Shown one piece after another: positions 48,252 through 57,950 of a stretch of DNA of 64,000 bases. How positions within the stretch are numbered: the first letter of the stretch is position 1; each line of letters starts with the position of its first letter. The stretch is from Streptomyces sp. Act143 (GTDB lineage Bacteria > Actinomycetota > Actinomycetes > Streptomycetales > Streptomycetaceae): positions 3,455,874 to 3,519,873 of the forward strand of contig NZ_QFRX01000001.1 of assembly GCF_003143935.1 (NCBI RefSeq), given 5' to 3'. A program made the translations under genes and the position numbers. A model generated the notes under the pieces. The model had not been told where the DNA came from. It saw only the letters and a list, made by a program, of their open reading frames with translations, and did not search any database.

Positions 48252-49106
48252 TTACGTCAGCCTCGCCCTCGCCAGCTGTCGTGACTGGGCGACCAGGCGG
48301 TCCGCGCTGTCCCAGACCTCGGCGTCCTCCTCCAGGAAGCCGCCGGCGAGGTTGCGGGTGGTGATGGAGACGCGGAGGGGGCCGGGGGCGGGGCGGGAGC
48401 GGACGTGGACCGTCAGCTCGACCGTCGGGACCCAGCCGGAGATGCCGATCTCGAAGGCGGTCGGCGGCAGCGCGTCCACCGCGAGCAGCAGGGAGAGGGG
48501 ATCGGCGTCGCGGCCGTCGGCGAGGCCGAACCAGGAGCGCATCTCGCCCTTGCCGGACGGGGCGCCGAGGGCCCAGCCCAGGGTCGAGGGGTCCAGCTTG
48601 AGCATCAGGCGCTCGGTGATGGCCGAGCTGCCCTCGACGGGGGCGGGCCCGTCCTCGGGGCCGAAGCACTGGTCCATGGGCGGGAACACCGGCGGCTTCG
48701 CCGTCGTGCGGACGTCGTCGGGGAGGGAGTCGAGGTCACCGTAGGAGGCCAGGACGCGGATGCGTTCGATCTCGGCGCCCTGCTCGTCGTACTGGAGGAG
48801 CGAGGCCTGGCCGGTGGAGAGGGTGCGGCCGGTGCGGACCACCTCCGTGCGGATCACCGCGGGGCCCGGCTGTGACGCGGTGAGGTAGTGCGCGGAGATG
48901 GTGAACGGGTCGGCGTGCGGCAGGGCGTCCGCGAGGGCGCGGCCGAGGACGGCCAGCAGGTAGCCGCCGTTGACGGCGTTGATGATCGTCCAGCCGGCGG
49001 AGAGGTCGATGTCGTAGACGCCGGGTTCGCGGCGGGTGACCGCGGTGTCCCGGTCGAACTCGCTGTCGCCGATCGTGGCGCGCGTGGCGGAGGCTGCTTC
49101 TGGCAT
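48252..49106 (-). CDS. Acyl-CoA thioesterase, double hotdog (TesB-like)
   Basis: 284 aa from ATG at 49106; an ATG five codons earlier is possible. The first hotdog starts DLSAGWTIINAVNGGYLLAVLGRAL and the second spans WFGLADGRDADPLSLLLAVDALPP. This is the two-domain TesB layout. It hydrolyses acyl-CoA of unknown chain length. Upstream at 49123-49144 AGCTA ... TAGCT forms a weak 22-bp palindrome near the promoter. Confidence 0.85.
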   Translation of the reverse strand: MPEAASATRATIGDSEFDRDTAVTRREPGVYDIDLSAGWTIINAVNGGYLLAVLGRALADALPHADPFTISAHYLTASQPGPAVIRTEVVRTGRTLSTGQASLLQYDEQGAEIERIRVLASYGDLDSLPDDVRTTAKPPVFPPMDQCFGPEDGPAPVEGSSAITERLMLKLDPSTLGWALGAPSGKGEMRSWFGLADGRDADPLSLLLAVDALPPTAFEIGISGWVPTVELTVHVRSRPAPGPLRVSITTRNLAGGFLEEDAEVWDSADRLVAQSRQLARARLT

Positions 49107-49177
49107 GGCTGAACGGTACAACAGCTAACTACTAAGCGGTAGCTTTGCACCTCCTTCACCTTCTTCCCAGCCCCTCC

Positions 49178-49250
49178 CGCCTCCCCGCCTCGCCGCCTCG
49201 CCGCCTCCCCGCCTCCCCGCCTCCCCGCCTCCCCGCCTCCCCGCCTCCCA
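49178..49250. repeat. 8-bp tandem repeat (GCCTCCCC), about nine copies
   Basis: The sequence is an octamer array of GCCTCCCC and GCCTCGCC between the thioesterase promoter and the esterase start. It is a simple-sequence microsatellite in which copy number could vary by slippage. No frame through it looks coding. Confidence 0.85.
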
Positions 49251-49329
49251 GGTGAGACTCGGGCAATTTCTCGGTAAGTGTCCCCACTCGTCCGTGAACC
49301 CGCGGCCTCGCCGGGCCCTCTGTAGGGGC

Positions 49330-50544
49330 ATGAGCCTTACCGGGACCGCGTTCCTCTACACGCTGATCGTGCTGTTCGTCGTCGCCGTCGTACTCCCGCT
49401 CGCGCTGTGGTCGCGGCTGCGCGGACCGAAGGCGCTGCGTGCCCTGGGCCGGCTGCTGATGGTGCTGTTCGCCCAGGGCACGGCGGTCGCACTCGTCTTC
49501 GTGCTGGTCAACAACGAGAACAACCTGTACGACAACTGGGCCGACCTCCTCGGCACCGGCGACCACGTCCAGCAGGCCGCGGACCTCGGGCCCGACGGCA
49601 CCGGCGGCATCGCGCTGAAACGATTGCCCAGGATCCGCCAGCACTTCTCCCCCGCCGGCCTCGACGGCGTCAGCGTCACTCAGCTCAAAGGCAGGGTGTC
49701 GGGCGTGAACGCCGAGGTCTACGTCTGGCTGCCGCCGCAGTACCGGCAGCCCGCCTACCGGCACCACAAGTTCCCCGTCGTGGAACTGCTGTCGGGCTAC
49801 CCGGGCTCGGCGAAGGCCTGGTTCGGATCGCTGCACGCGGTGAACCAGCTGAGCCCGCTGATGAAGGACGGCAAGGTGGCGCCGTTCATCCTGGTCGCCC
49901 CGCGCATGAACCTGCTGGCCGGGGCGGACACCGGGTGCGCCAACATCCCGGGCACGGTGAACGCCGACAGCTGGCTGAGCCTCGATGTGCCGAAGATGGT
50001 CACGGACAACTTCCGCGCCCAGTCGGGCCCCGCGGGCTGGGCGGCCGCCGGGTACTCCGCGGGCGGGCACTGCGCGACGAAGCTCGCCGTGGCGCACCCC
50101 GACCGCTACCGGGCCGCGATCAGCATGTCCGGCTACAACGACCCGATCGGCGAACGCGCCTCGCTGGCCGCCGAGACCCCCGCCCTGCGCCGCGCCAACA
50201 ACCCCTATGTGCTGCTGCGCGAGGCCCGCACCCCGCCCGCGATCGCGCTCTACGAGTCCGGCCAGCCGGGCGACGGCTACGAGGCCGGCGTGGGCCTCGC
50301 ACAGGTCGCGAAGGCGCCGACGACCGTGCACGTCGTCTACGTCCCGAAGAGCGCCGGCGGCCACACCATGGCCCTGTGGCGGCCCCAGGTGGTCCCGGCG
50401 TTCCGCTGGCTGACCGAGGAGATGGGGCTGCTGCACGGCAAGACGGGCGGCGCTACTCCTCGCGGACGGTCGACCGGCGGTTCCACGCCCGCGGAGCTCG
50501 CCAGTGGTAGCGCATCGCCAGCAGCCGCAGCACGAAGGCCGTGA
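49330..50544 (+). CDS. Membrane-anchored putative esterase (alpha/beta fold)
   Basis: 404 aa from ATG at 49330, with GTAGGGGC upstream; the frame opens earlier at 49252 without similarity. Two N-terminal helices (FLYTLIVLFVVAVVLPLALW; LMVLFAQGTAVALVFVLV) precede an Esterase/antigen 85-like domain: VYVWLPPQYRQP, VVELLSGYPGSAKAWF, nucleophile in AAGYSAGGHCATKLA and late His in KSAGGHTMALWRP. The active domain probably faces outward. The last 92 bp overlap the convergent TRIC gene. Confidence 0.85.
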   Translation: MSLTGTAFLYTLIVLFVVAVVLPLALWSRLRGPKALRALGRLLMVLFAQGTAVALVFVLVNNENNLYDNWADLLGTGDHVQQAADLGPDGTGGIALKRLPRIRQHFSPAGLDGVSVTQLKGRVSGVNAEVYVWLPPQYRQPAYRHHKFPVVELLSGYPGSAKAWFGSLHAVNQLSPLMKDGKVAPFILVAPRMNLLAGADTGCANIPGTVNADSWLSLDVPKMVTDNFRAQSGPAGWAAAGYSAGGHCATKLAVAHPDRYRAAISMSGYNDPIGERASLAAETPALRRANNPYVLLREARTPPAIALYESGQPGDGYEAGVGLAQVAKAPTTVHVVYVPKSAGGHTMALWRPQVVPAFRWLTEEMGLLHGKTGGATPRGRSTGGSTPAELASGSASPAAAARRP

Positions 50545-51109
50545 TCGCGGCGAGGGAGCTGGTGACCGGGTTCAGCGCGTCGTAGCGGATGCAGAGCACC
50601 ACCATCGTGGCGCCGACGATCGCTGGGACCGCGTACAGGTCGCGGTCCCAGCGCAGCAGCGACGGCACCTCGTTGGCCAGCACGTCACGCAGCACACCGC
50701 CGCCGACCGCGGTGGCGAGGCCGAGGGTGGCGGACTGGGTGAGGCCGAGGCCGTAGTCGTACGCCTTGGTCGTCCCGGTCACGCAGAACAGGCCGAGGCC
50801 CGCCGCGTCGAAGACGTTCACGCCGAGCTGGATGCGCTCGACCTGCGGGTGCAGGAAGACGACCAGCAGCGCGGCGAGCAGCGGGGTGACGAAGTACCCC
50901 AGGTCGGTGAAGGCGGCCGGGGGTACCGCGCCGATGATCAGGTCCCGGAACAGCCCTCCGCCCAGCGCGGTGACCTCGGCGAGGACGGCGATGCCGAAGA
51001 CGTCGAAGTTCTTGCGCACGGCCAGCAGCGCGCCGGAGATGGCGAAGACGAAGATGCCGATCAGGTCGAGCGTGTGCTGGACGGAGGGGGCAAACAGTGG
51101 CTCAAGCAC
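50453..51109 (-). CDS. TRIC-type cation channel (UPF0126/YicG) membrane protein
   Basis: 218 aa with seven helices in two similar halves. Each half carries the family Gly/Arg/Asp motif: VTALGGGLFRDLIIGAVP and TAVGGGVLRDVLANEVP. The prokaryotic TRIC proteins are trimeric cation (potassium) channels. Complete, no irregularity. Confidence 0.92.
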   Translation of the reverse strand: MLEPLFAPSVQHTLDLIGIFVFAISGALLAVRKNFDVFGIAVLAEVTALGGGLFRDLIIGAVPPAAFTDLGYFVTPLLAALLVVFLHPQVERIQLGVNVFDAAGLGLFCVTGTTKAYDYGLGLTQSATLGLATAVGGGVLRDVLANEVPSLLRWDRDLYAVPAIVGATMVVLCIRYDALNPVTSSLAAITAFVLRLLAMRYHWRAPRAWNRRSTVREE

Positions 51110-51155
51110 CCCACATTCTTACCTATGAGCGGGGGAGAACCTTGCAATGCAAGGG

Positions 51156-52556
51156 CTACGCGGCCGGAAGGGTCGGTTTCCCTGTGGTGAACAGCCAGGT
51201 CTGGAACAGGTCGTCCAGCTGCTGCCCGGAGATCCTCTCCGCGAGCCGGATGAAGTCCGCGGTGTTCGCGTTGCCGTAGCGGTGGATCCTCGCCCAGGTC
51301 GGCAGCAGCTTGAAGAACGCCGCGTCGCCGATGCGTTCGCGCAGCATCTGGAGGGTCATCGCGCCGCGCTGGTAGACCGCGGAGGCGAACATGGTGTCGC
51401 GCTGCGGGTCGCCGACGGTGATCTGCCAGAAGGGGGCGTCGGCCGGGCGGGCGTCGTACCCGGCCAGGAACGAGTCGTGGGCGGTGCGGGTGCCCTGGTG
51501 CTCGGCCCACAGCCACTGGGCGTAGGTGGCGAAGCCCTCGTTGAGCCAGATGTCCTTCCAGCGCTCCACCGACACCGAGTCGCCGAACCACTGGTGGGCC
51601 AGCTCGTGCACGATCGTCGTCTCGCTGCGCACGGCCGAGTAGACCGGCTTCGACTGCACCTCCAGCGAGAACCCGGCCTCCGGCATGTCGTCGACGATCG
51701 CGCCGGTCTCCTCGAAGGGGTACGGCCCGAAGACCTCCGACCAGTAGTCCGTGGCGGCGGCCGTGACCGCGTACACGTCGACGTTGTTGCTGTTCGTCAG
51801 GACGGGGTCGATCGCGACGTAGATCGGGGTGCCGCCGGGGGTGGTGCCGGTCCGCACGTCGAACTTCCCGATCGTGGCGGTGGCAAGATAGGTCGCCATG
51901 GGCCTGCTCTCGCGCCAGTGGGTGTACGTCGAGCCGCCCTTGTCGTACGTCGAGACCAGCCGGCCGTTGGAGACGCCCGTCAGGCCCTTGGGCGCCTTGA
52001 TGCGGATGTCGTACGTGGCCTTGTCGTCGGGGTGGTCGCTGGACGGGAACCAGGTGGAGGCGGCGTTGGGCTCGCAGGCGACGAAGACTCCGTCGGCGGT
52101 CTTCATCCAGCCGTAGTCCGAGCCGAACACGATGGGGCCGCCGAGGGGTTCGGGGACGCCGCCGTAGGTGACCCGGACGGTGAAGTCGCGGCCCTTGGGG
52201 AGCGTGCCGCGCGGGGTGACGCGCAGTTCGTCGCCGTCGCGCGTGAACGCGGCGCGTCTGCCGTTCACCTCGACCCTCGTGACCTCCAGCTGCTGGAGGT
52301 CGAGGTCGAAGGCGGAGAGGTTCTGGGTGGCGCGGGCGGTGAGGGTCGTACGGCCGTCGAGGCGGTCCGTGTCCGGGTTGTACGCCACGTCCAGGTCGTA
52401 GTGGCGGGCGTCGAAGCCGCCGTTGCCGAGGAGGGGGAAGTAGGTGTCGCCGAGACCGGGGGCTCCGGGTGACGGGGCGGGGGCGGCCGCGATGACACAG
52501 AAAGAGGCCACCGCGGTGGCGATGGCCCCTAAACGTGCCGAACGGGAGAGTCTCAT
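51156..52556 (-). CDS. Secreted M1 family metallopeptidase
   Basis: 466 aa from ATG at 52556, with AAGGGA upstream. A Sec signal (ARLGAIATAVASFCVIAAAPAP) precedes the M1 N-terminal beta domain and thermolysin-like domain. The zinc site is HELAHQWFGDS with Glu in WLNEGFATYAQWLW. The GAMEN exopeptidase loop is replaced by PEAGFSLEVQ. It is much shorter than PepN (about 850 aa) and lacks the C-terminal helical domain, a form common in Streptomyces. It probably trims extracellular peptides that the adjacent importer could take up. Confidence 0.92.
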   Translation of the reverse strand: MRLSRSARLGAIATAVASFCVIAAAPAPSPGAPGLGDTYFPLLGNGGFDARHYDLDVAYNPDTDRLDGRTTLTARATQNLSAFDLDLQQLEVTRVEVNGRRAAFTRDGDELRVTPRGTLPKGRDFTVRVTYGGVPEPLGGPIVFGSDYGWMKTADGVFVACEPNAASTWFPSSDHPDDKATYDIRIKAPKGLTGVSNGRLVSTYDKGGSTYTHWRESRPMATYLATATIGKFDVRTGTTPGGTPIYVAIDPVLTNSNNVDVYAVTAAATDYWSEVFGPYPFEETGAIVDDMPEAGFSLEVQSKPVYSAVRSETTIVHELAHQWFGDSVSVERWKDIWLNEGFATYAQWLWAEHQGTRTAHDSFLAGYDARPADAPFWQITVGDPQRDTMFASAVYQRGAMTLQMLRERIGDAAFFKLLPTWARIHRYGNANTADFIRLAERISGQQLDDLFQTWLFTTGKPTLPAA

Positions 52557-52627
52557 GTGTCGTCCCTTTCGAGCGTGTGCCGATAAGTCGGACACGGACG
52601 ACTCTGGACTCTCCCGATCGGTCATGT

Positions 52628-52652
52628 GCATGACTTTGCCAACTTGTCATGC
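52628..52652. promoter_or_regulatory. GCATGAC/GTCATGC inverted repeat upstream of M1 peptidase
   Basis: Perfect 7-bp arms (52628-52634, 52646-52652) are 11 bp apart, directly after the last importer ATPase stop and 72 bp before the peptidase ATG on the same strand. It could be an operator for the peptidase, or a weak terminator stem. Confidence 0.35.
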
Positions 52653-52653
52653 G

Positions 52654-53883
52654 CTACTTGTCGGTTGACTCCTGGCTCTCGCCGGTCTCCTCGGTGGCGC
52701 CACCGGCCTCCGCGACCTCCGCCGCCACCGCCGCCGACGTTTCCGCCGACTCCGCCAGCACCTCGTCCGCGACCAGCTCCGCCGCCTCCTTCGCGACCGT
52801 CAGCAGGACGGTGTCCTGCGGAGCCTGGTCCTCGAAGTTCTCCGGGTGGTGGCAGGCGACCTGCTGACCCGGCTTCAGCTCGACGAGCTTCGGCTCGGTG
52901 GTCTTGCAGATCTCCGTCGCCTTCCAGCACCGGGTGTGGAAGCGGCAGCCGCTCGGCGGGGAGATCGGCGAGGGCACGTCGCCCTTGAGCAGGATGCGCT
53001 CGCTCTTGGCGCTCTTCCGCTTCGGGTCCGGGATCGGCACCGCCGACATGAGCGCCTTGGTGTACGGATGCATCGGCGCCTTGTACAGCGCGTCGCGGTC
53101 CGCCAGCTCGACGATCTTGCCGAGGTACATCACCGCGATCCGGTCCGAGACGTGCCGGACGACCGAGAGGTCGTGCGCGATGATCACGTAGGTCAGGCCG
53201 AGCTCCTGCTGGAGGTCGTCCAGGAGGTTCACGACCTGGGCCTGGATCGACACGTCGAGCGCGGAGACCGGCTCGTCGGCCACGACCAGCTTCGGGTTCA
53301 GGGCCAGCGCGCGGGCGATGCCGATGCGCTGGCGCTGACCGCCGGAGAACTCGTGCGGATAGCGGTTGTAGTGCTCGGGGTTGAGACCGACCACCGACAG
53401 CAGCCGCTGGACCTCCGCCTTGATGCCGCCCTCGGGCGTGACGCCCTGGAGCTTGAAGGGGGCGCCGACGATCGTGCCGATGGTGTGGCGCGGGTTCAGC
53501 GAGGAGTACGGGTCCTGGAAGATCATCTGCACGTCGCGGCGGAGCGGACGCATGCCCGCCACGCCGAGGTGCGTGATGTCCCTGCCCTCGAACTCGACCG
53601 TGCCGCCGGTGGGTTCGAGCAGCCGGGTGATCAGCCGGCCCATCGTGGACTTGCCGCAGCCGGACTCGCCCACGACGCCCAGGGTCTCGCCGGCCTTGAC
53701 CTCGAAGTCGATGCCGTCGACCGCGTGCACCGCGCCGACCTGCCGCTGGAGCAGACCCTTCTTGATCGGGAAGTGCTTCTGCAGCCCGGTCACCTTCAGC
53801 AGGGTCTCACCCGGGGCGGCGTCGGCCTTGGTGGCCGGCGTGCCTCCGCTCTGCGCAGGGATGCTCACTTTGTCCTCGCTCAC
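52654..53883 (-). CDS. Oligopeptide ABC importer ATPase (DppF/OppF-like) with acidic tail
   Basis: 409 aa from GTG at 53883, overlapping the DppD stop as GTGA. Walker A is GESGCGKST, the Q-loop is [13 protein letters not shown], the signature is [15 protein letters not shown], and the Cys region is [15 protein letters not shown]. The last 60 residues are an Ala/Glu-rich extension ([16 protein letters not shown]) beyond the normal family end. It powers peptide uptake with the DppD-like subunit. Confidence 0.93.
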   Translation of the reverse strand: MSEDKVSIPAQSGGTPATKADAAPGETLLKVTGLQKHFPIKKGLLQRQVGAVHAVDGIDFEVKAGETLGVVGESGCGKSTMGRLITRLLEPTGGTVEFEGRDITHLGVAGMRPLRRDVQMIFQDPYSSLNPRHTIGTIVGAPFKLQGVTPEGGIKAEVQRLLSVVGLNPEHYNRYPHEFSGGQRQRIGIARALALNPKLVVADEPVSALDVSIQAQVVNLLDDLQQELGLTYVIIAHDLSVVRHVSDRIAVMYLGKIVELADRDALYKAPMHPYTKALMSAVPIPDPKRKSAKSERILLKGDVPSPISPPSGCRFHTRCWKATEICKTTEPKLVELKPGQQVACHHPENFEDQAPQDTVLLTVAKEAAELVADEVLAESAETSAAVAAEVAEAGGATEETGESQESTDK

Positions 53884-54977
53884 AGCTTCGGCGCAATCTC
53901 TTCGATCCAGATCCGCTCCCGCTGCTCCTGCGTCATGTGGCAGGCGGCCCAGTGCTGGCTGCCCACCTCGGTGAGCTCAGGGCGGACCGTGCGGGTGACG
54001 TTGTCCTTGGGGATGTCCGCGTACGGGCAGCGCGGGTTGAAGGCGCAGCCGGACGGGATGTTGATCAGCGAGGGCGGGGAGCCCTTGACCGGGATCAGAC
54101 GCTCCTGCTGCTCGCGGTCCAGCCGCGGCATCGAGCCGAGCAGGCCCCAGGTGTAGGGGTGGCGGGGCTCGTAGAACACCTTCTCCGCCGGACCGCGCTC
54201 GACACAGCGGCCGCCGTACATCACCAGGATGTCGTCGGCGAGCTCGGCGACGACACCCAGGTCGTGGGTGATGATGATGACCGCGGAGCCGAACTCCTTC
54301 TGCAGGTCCCGGATGAGGTCGAGGATCTGCGCCTGGACGGTCACGTCCAGGGCGGTCGTCGGCTCGTCCGCGATGAGCAGTTCGGGGTTGTTGACCAGCG
54401 ACATCGCGATCATCGCGCGCTGGCGCATACCGCCGGAGAACTCGTGCGGGTAGCTGTCCACCCGCTTGTCCGGCTGCGGGATGCCGACCCGGTCGAGCAT
54501 CTCCACGGCACGGCGCTTGGCGGTCTTCTTGTCCACCTTGTGGTGGATGCGGTACGCCTCCACGATCTGCTGGCCGATCGTGTAGTACGGGTGCAGCGCG
54601 GACAGCGGGTCCTGGAAGATCATCGCCATCTCGCGGCCGCGCAGCTTGCGCACGTGGTCCGGGTCGGCGGTGAGCAGTTCGGTGCCGTCCAGCCAGATCT
54701 CGCCGGAGATCTGCGCCTTGCGCTTGCCGTACTGGCCCGCGGTGTGCAGGCCCATGATGCCGAGCGAGGTCACCGACTTGCCGGAGCCGGACTCGCCGAC
54801 GATACCGAGGGTCTTGCCCTTCTCCAGCTGGAAGGAGAGCCCGTCGACGGACTTGACCAGGCCGTCGTCGGTCGGGAAGTGCACCTTCAGGTCGCGCACT
54901 TCGAGGAAGGCGGTCGGCGCGGGCGAGGCGGCGACGGGCTCGCCCACGGCCGCTCCGCTCTTGCTGAGTTCGGTCAT
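53880..54977 (-). CDS. Oligopeptide ABC importer ATPase (DppD/OppD-like)
   Basis: 365 aa from ATG at 54977, overlapping the permease stop as ATGA. Walker A is GESGSGKSV, the Q-loop is [13 protein letters not shown], the signature is [15 protein letters not shown], Walker B is [12 protein letters not shown], and the C-terminal Cys motif is [12 protein letters not shown]. Intact and of normal length. Confidence 0.93.
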   Translation of the reverse strand: MTELSKSGAAVGEPVAASPAPTAFLEVRDLKVHFPTDDGLVKSVDGLSFQLEKGKTLGIVGESGSGKSVTSLGIMGLHTAGQYGKRKAQISGEIWLDGTELLTADPDHVRKLRGREMAMIFQDPLSALHPYYTIGQQIVEAYRIHHKVDKKTAKRRAVEMLDRVGIPQPDKRVDSYPHEFSGGMRQRAMIAMSLVNNPELLIADEPTTALDVTVQAQILDLIRDLQKEFGSAVIIITHDLGVVAELADDILVMYGGRCVERGPAEKVFYEPRHPYTWGLLGSMPRLDREQQERLIPVKGSPPSLINIPSGCAFNPRCPYADIPKDNVTRTVRPELTEVGSQHWAACHMTQEQRERIWIEEIAPKL

Positions 54978-55972
54978 GACAGCCTCACTCGGGGGTCGAT
55001 CGCGGCGTACAGGAAGTCCACCACAAGGTTCGCGATGAGCACCGCGAGGGAGGTGATCAGGGTGACGCCCAGGATGATCGGCAGGTCCTGGTTGCGGATG
55101 GCGCTCAGCACGGCCTGGCCGAGGCCGGGCAGGTTGAACGTCGTCTCGGTCAGGATGGCGCCGCCGATGAGGGCGCCGAGGTCCATGCCGAGCATGGTCA
55201 GGATCGGGGTCATCGTCGAGCGCATGGCGTGCTTGCCGATGACAGTCTGCTCCTTGAGGCCCTTGGCACGGGCGGTGCGGATGTAGTCCTCGCCGAGAAT
55301 CTCCAGCATGGTGGCGCGGGTGATCCGGGCGTACATCGCCGCGTACAGGAACGCCAGCGTGATCCAGGGCAGGATCATGCCGCCGAACCAGCCGCCGACG
55401 CTGTCCTCCAGGGGCGTGTACTGCCCGTCGAACCAGCCCAGTCCGAAGACGAAGATCGACAGGGACAGCAGACCGGTGAAGTAGATGGGCAGCGAGACAC
55501 CGGACAGCGCGACGACCATCGCGCCGCGGTCCCAGATGCTGCCCCGCTTGAGCGCGGAGAGCACGCCGGCCGCGATGCCGAAGATCAGCCACAGCACGGC
55601 CGCGCCGAGCGCCAGCCCCAGGGTCACCGGGAAGCGGTCGGTCAGGACGGGCCAGACAGCCTGCTCGCTGCGGAACGAGTAGCCGAAGCAGGGGGCGGAG
55701 CAGTGCACCGAGTCACCGCCGCCGGTGTAGGTGCGACCGACGAAGATGCCCTTGAAGAACTCCCAGACCTGGGCGTAGATCGGGTCGCCCAGACCCAGCT
55801 TCTGCCGCACGCCCTCGACGGCGGCGGGGTCGGCCTGCTTGCCCACGAAGCTCGTGGCGATGTCGACGCCTGCCCACTTGGGGACGAGGAAGAAGATGCT
55901 GAAGACCACCAGGATGATGACCACGAGCATCACTGCGGCGGCGAACAACCGCCTGATGAGGTAAGCGAGCAC
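54974..55972 (-). CDS. Oligopeptide ABC importer permease (DppB/OppB-like)
   Basis: 332 aa from GTG at 55972. Typical N-terminal LAYLIRRLFAAAVMLVVIILVVF, six helices, the EAA loop region YIRTARAKGLKEQTVIGKHA and the closing FNLPGLGQAVLSAIRNQDLP with a final DPRVRLS. It forms the membrane channel with the DppC-like partner encoded three kilobases upstream. Confidence 0.93.
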   Translation of the reverse strand: MLAYLIRRLFAAAVMLVVIILVVFSIFFLVPKWAGVDIATSFVGKQADPAAVEGVRQKLGLGDPIYAQVWEFFKGIFVGRTYTGGGDSVHCSAPCFGYSFRSEQAVWPVLTDRFPVTLGLALGAAVLWLIFGIAAGVLSALKRGSIWDRGAMVVALSGVSLPIYFTGLLSLSIFVFGLGWFDGQYTPLEDSVGGWFGGMILPWITLAFLYAAMYARITRATMLEILGEDYIRTARAKGLKEQTVIGKHAMRSTMTPILTMLGMDLGALIGGAILTETTFNLPGLGQAVLSAIRNQDLPIILGVTLITSLAVLIANLVVDFLYAAIDPRVRLS

Positions 55973-56083
55973 AGCTCTCGGCCCGCCGCGGACCGCGGGC
56001 CACCGGAGGTCGTCCGATGGCCCGCGATCACGCTGCGCCGGCCTTCACCTGCCTTTCGTGCCGTACGGCGGGTGTGCCGGGTG

Positions 56084-57880
56084 TCAGGAGGCGGACTTCA
56101 GACCGAGGTTGACGAAGTCGTACATACCGCTGTAGCCGTCGGAGGTGTACACGTTCGCCAGGCGGTCGGAGCGCCAGTTGATGAACTTCTCGAAGACGAA
56201 GGGCAGGTAGTAGCCGCCCTCCATGACCTTGTGGTTGATCTCGGTCGCGATCTGGGTCTTGCCGGCGTCGTCCAGCGTGTTGACGTACTGGTCGAACAGG
56301 CCGTCGATCGTCTTGTCCTTGATCAGCGCGTAGTTGGAGTTACCGCTCTCCAGGATGTACTTGCTGTCCCACAGCGGCAGACCGTAGCCCTGGACGGACG
56401 GGAAGTCCGGACCCCAGCCCATGATGATGATGCCGTAGCCCTTCTTCTCGACGTTCGAGGGGCTGCCGATGATGCCGGTGGTCTGCGAGCCGTCGTACTG
56501 CTCGATCTCCGCGTTGATGCCGACCTTCTTGAGCGAGGCCTGCAGCGACTGGGCCGTGGCCACCTCGACCGGCTTGTTGTTGCGGACCGCGATGGTGGTG
56601 GAGAAGCCGCTCGGCTTGCCGCAGGCCTTCAGCTCTTCCTTGGCCTTGGCGGCGTTGCCGGTCTTGTTGGCACCGGCCAGCTCGTACGGGTCGTACTTCT
56701 GACCCTCGGCGCCCGGGACGGACGGCGGGAGCATGTTGGTGCCGATGTCACCACCGGCGATCGGGCCACCGCGGGCGGTCTGCAGGGAGACGTGGTCGGC
56801 ACCGTAGATCACGGCCTTGCGGCAGTGCTCGTTGTCGAACGGCTTGACGCTCTGCGGGAAGACCGCGTAGCGGATGTAGCCGGAGACCGGGTTGTCCAGG
56901 TTGGCCTTGTGCTGCTTGAGGGCGGTGGTGCGGCCCTGCGGCGACATGCCGGTCTGGTTGATGTCGAGGTCCAGGTCACCGTTGATCAGACGCTGGTCGA
57001 GCTGGTTGGCGTCCGAGAAGAACTGAATGGTGATCTTGTCCGGGTAGGCCTTGCGGATCGGGTCCGAGGCCTGCTTCCACTGGTCGTTGCGGACCAGCGT
57101 CAGGTTCTTGCCCGGGCTGTACGACTCGAACTTGTACGGGCCGGAGGAGAACGGGTGCAGCTGGTACTTGGACTTGGTGTCCTTGTCCTGGCGGACCGGC
57201 GAGGCCGAGATCAGGCCCAGCATCTCCTCGAAGTCCGAGTTGGCCTTCGGCAGCTTGAAGACGATGGTCTTGTCGTCCGGCGTCTCGATCGCCTGCAGGC
57301 CCAGCTTGTCCTTGGTGGTGTCCTTGTACGGGCCCTTGTACTCGCCCTTGGGGTCGAGGACGTCCTTCAGGTACACCGGACCGCCGGACAGCACGTCCTG
57401 CGCCCAGACGCGCTCGATGCCGTACTTGATGTCCTTGGACGTGATCGGCTTGCCGTCCTCCCACGTGATGCCGTCACGCAGGGTGTACGTGTAGGTCTTG
57501 CCGTCGTCCGTGACCTTGGCGAGGCCCGTGGCGAGGTCCGGGGTCAGCTCGGCGCCGGCCTTGCCCGGCTCCGTCTTGCCCGTGACCAGCTGGCGGCTGT
57601 AGTAGCGGGCGAAGTTCCACATGAAGCCGTAGTAACCGCGCGTGGTGTCCCACGAGTCGGCGTCCTGGGCGCCACCGAACTTCAGCGTGCCGCCCTTCTT
57701 GGCCAGGGAGGCCTGGGCGACCTTGTTGTTCGCGGCGTCGAAGCCGGCCGCGCCCGTCTTCGAGCCGTTGTCGCTGTCACTGTCACCGCCGCCGCACGCC
57801 GCCGTGGTCAGCAGCGCGGCGACCGCGGCGACAGCGGCCAATGCCTGCTTTCGCCGCCCTGAGGTGCGTTGGGTAGTCAC
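56084..57880 (-). CDS. Oligopeptide ABC importer substrate-binding lipoprotein (family 5)
   Basis: 598 aa from GTG at 57880, with GGAGGA about nine bases upstream; the frame extends upstream without similarity. The lipobox is LLTTAACGGGDS. SBP_bac_5 features: LATGLAKVTDDGKTYTYTLRDGITWEDGKPITSKD and HPFSSGPYKFESYSPGKNL. It is larger than the metal-importer lipoprotein at 2299, as is usual for peptide binders. It lies between the two permease genes. Confidence 0.93.
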   Translation of the reverse strand: MTTQRTSGRRKQALAAVAAVAALLTTAACGGGDSDSDNGSKTGAAGFDAANNKVAQASLAKKGGTLKFGGAQDADSWDTTRGYYGFMWNFARYYSRQLVTGKTEPGKAGAELTPDLATGLAKVTDDGKTYTYTLRDGITWEDGKPITSKDIKYGIERVWAQDVLSGGPVYLKDVLDPKGEYKGPYKDTTKDKLGLQAIETPDDKTIVFKLPKANSDFEEMLGLISASPVRQDKDTKSKYQLHPFSSGPYKFESYSPGKNLTLVRNDQWKQASDPIRKAYPDKITIQFFSDANQLDQRLINGDLDLDINQTGMSPQGRTTALKQHKANLDNPVSGYIRYAVFPQSVKPFDNEHCRKAVIYGADHVSLQTARGGPIAGGDIGTNMLPPSVPGAEGQKYDPYELAGANKTGNAAKAKEELKACGKPSGFSTTIAVRNNKPVEVATAQSLQASLKKVGINAEIEQYDGSQTTGIIGSPSNVEKKGYGIIIMGWGPDFPSVQGYGLPLWDSKYILESGNSNYALIKDKTIDGLFDQYVNTLDDAGKTQIATEINHKVMEGGYYLPFVFEKFINWRSDRLANVYTSDGYSGMYDFVNLGLKSAS

Positions 57881-57950
57881 GATCTCGGATCCTCCGGATT
57901 TGATGAGAGACCCCGTAGTCGGTGCCACGGGACGTTTGCGGTACGGCAGC

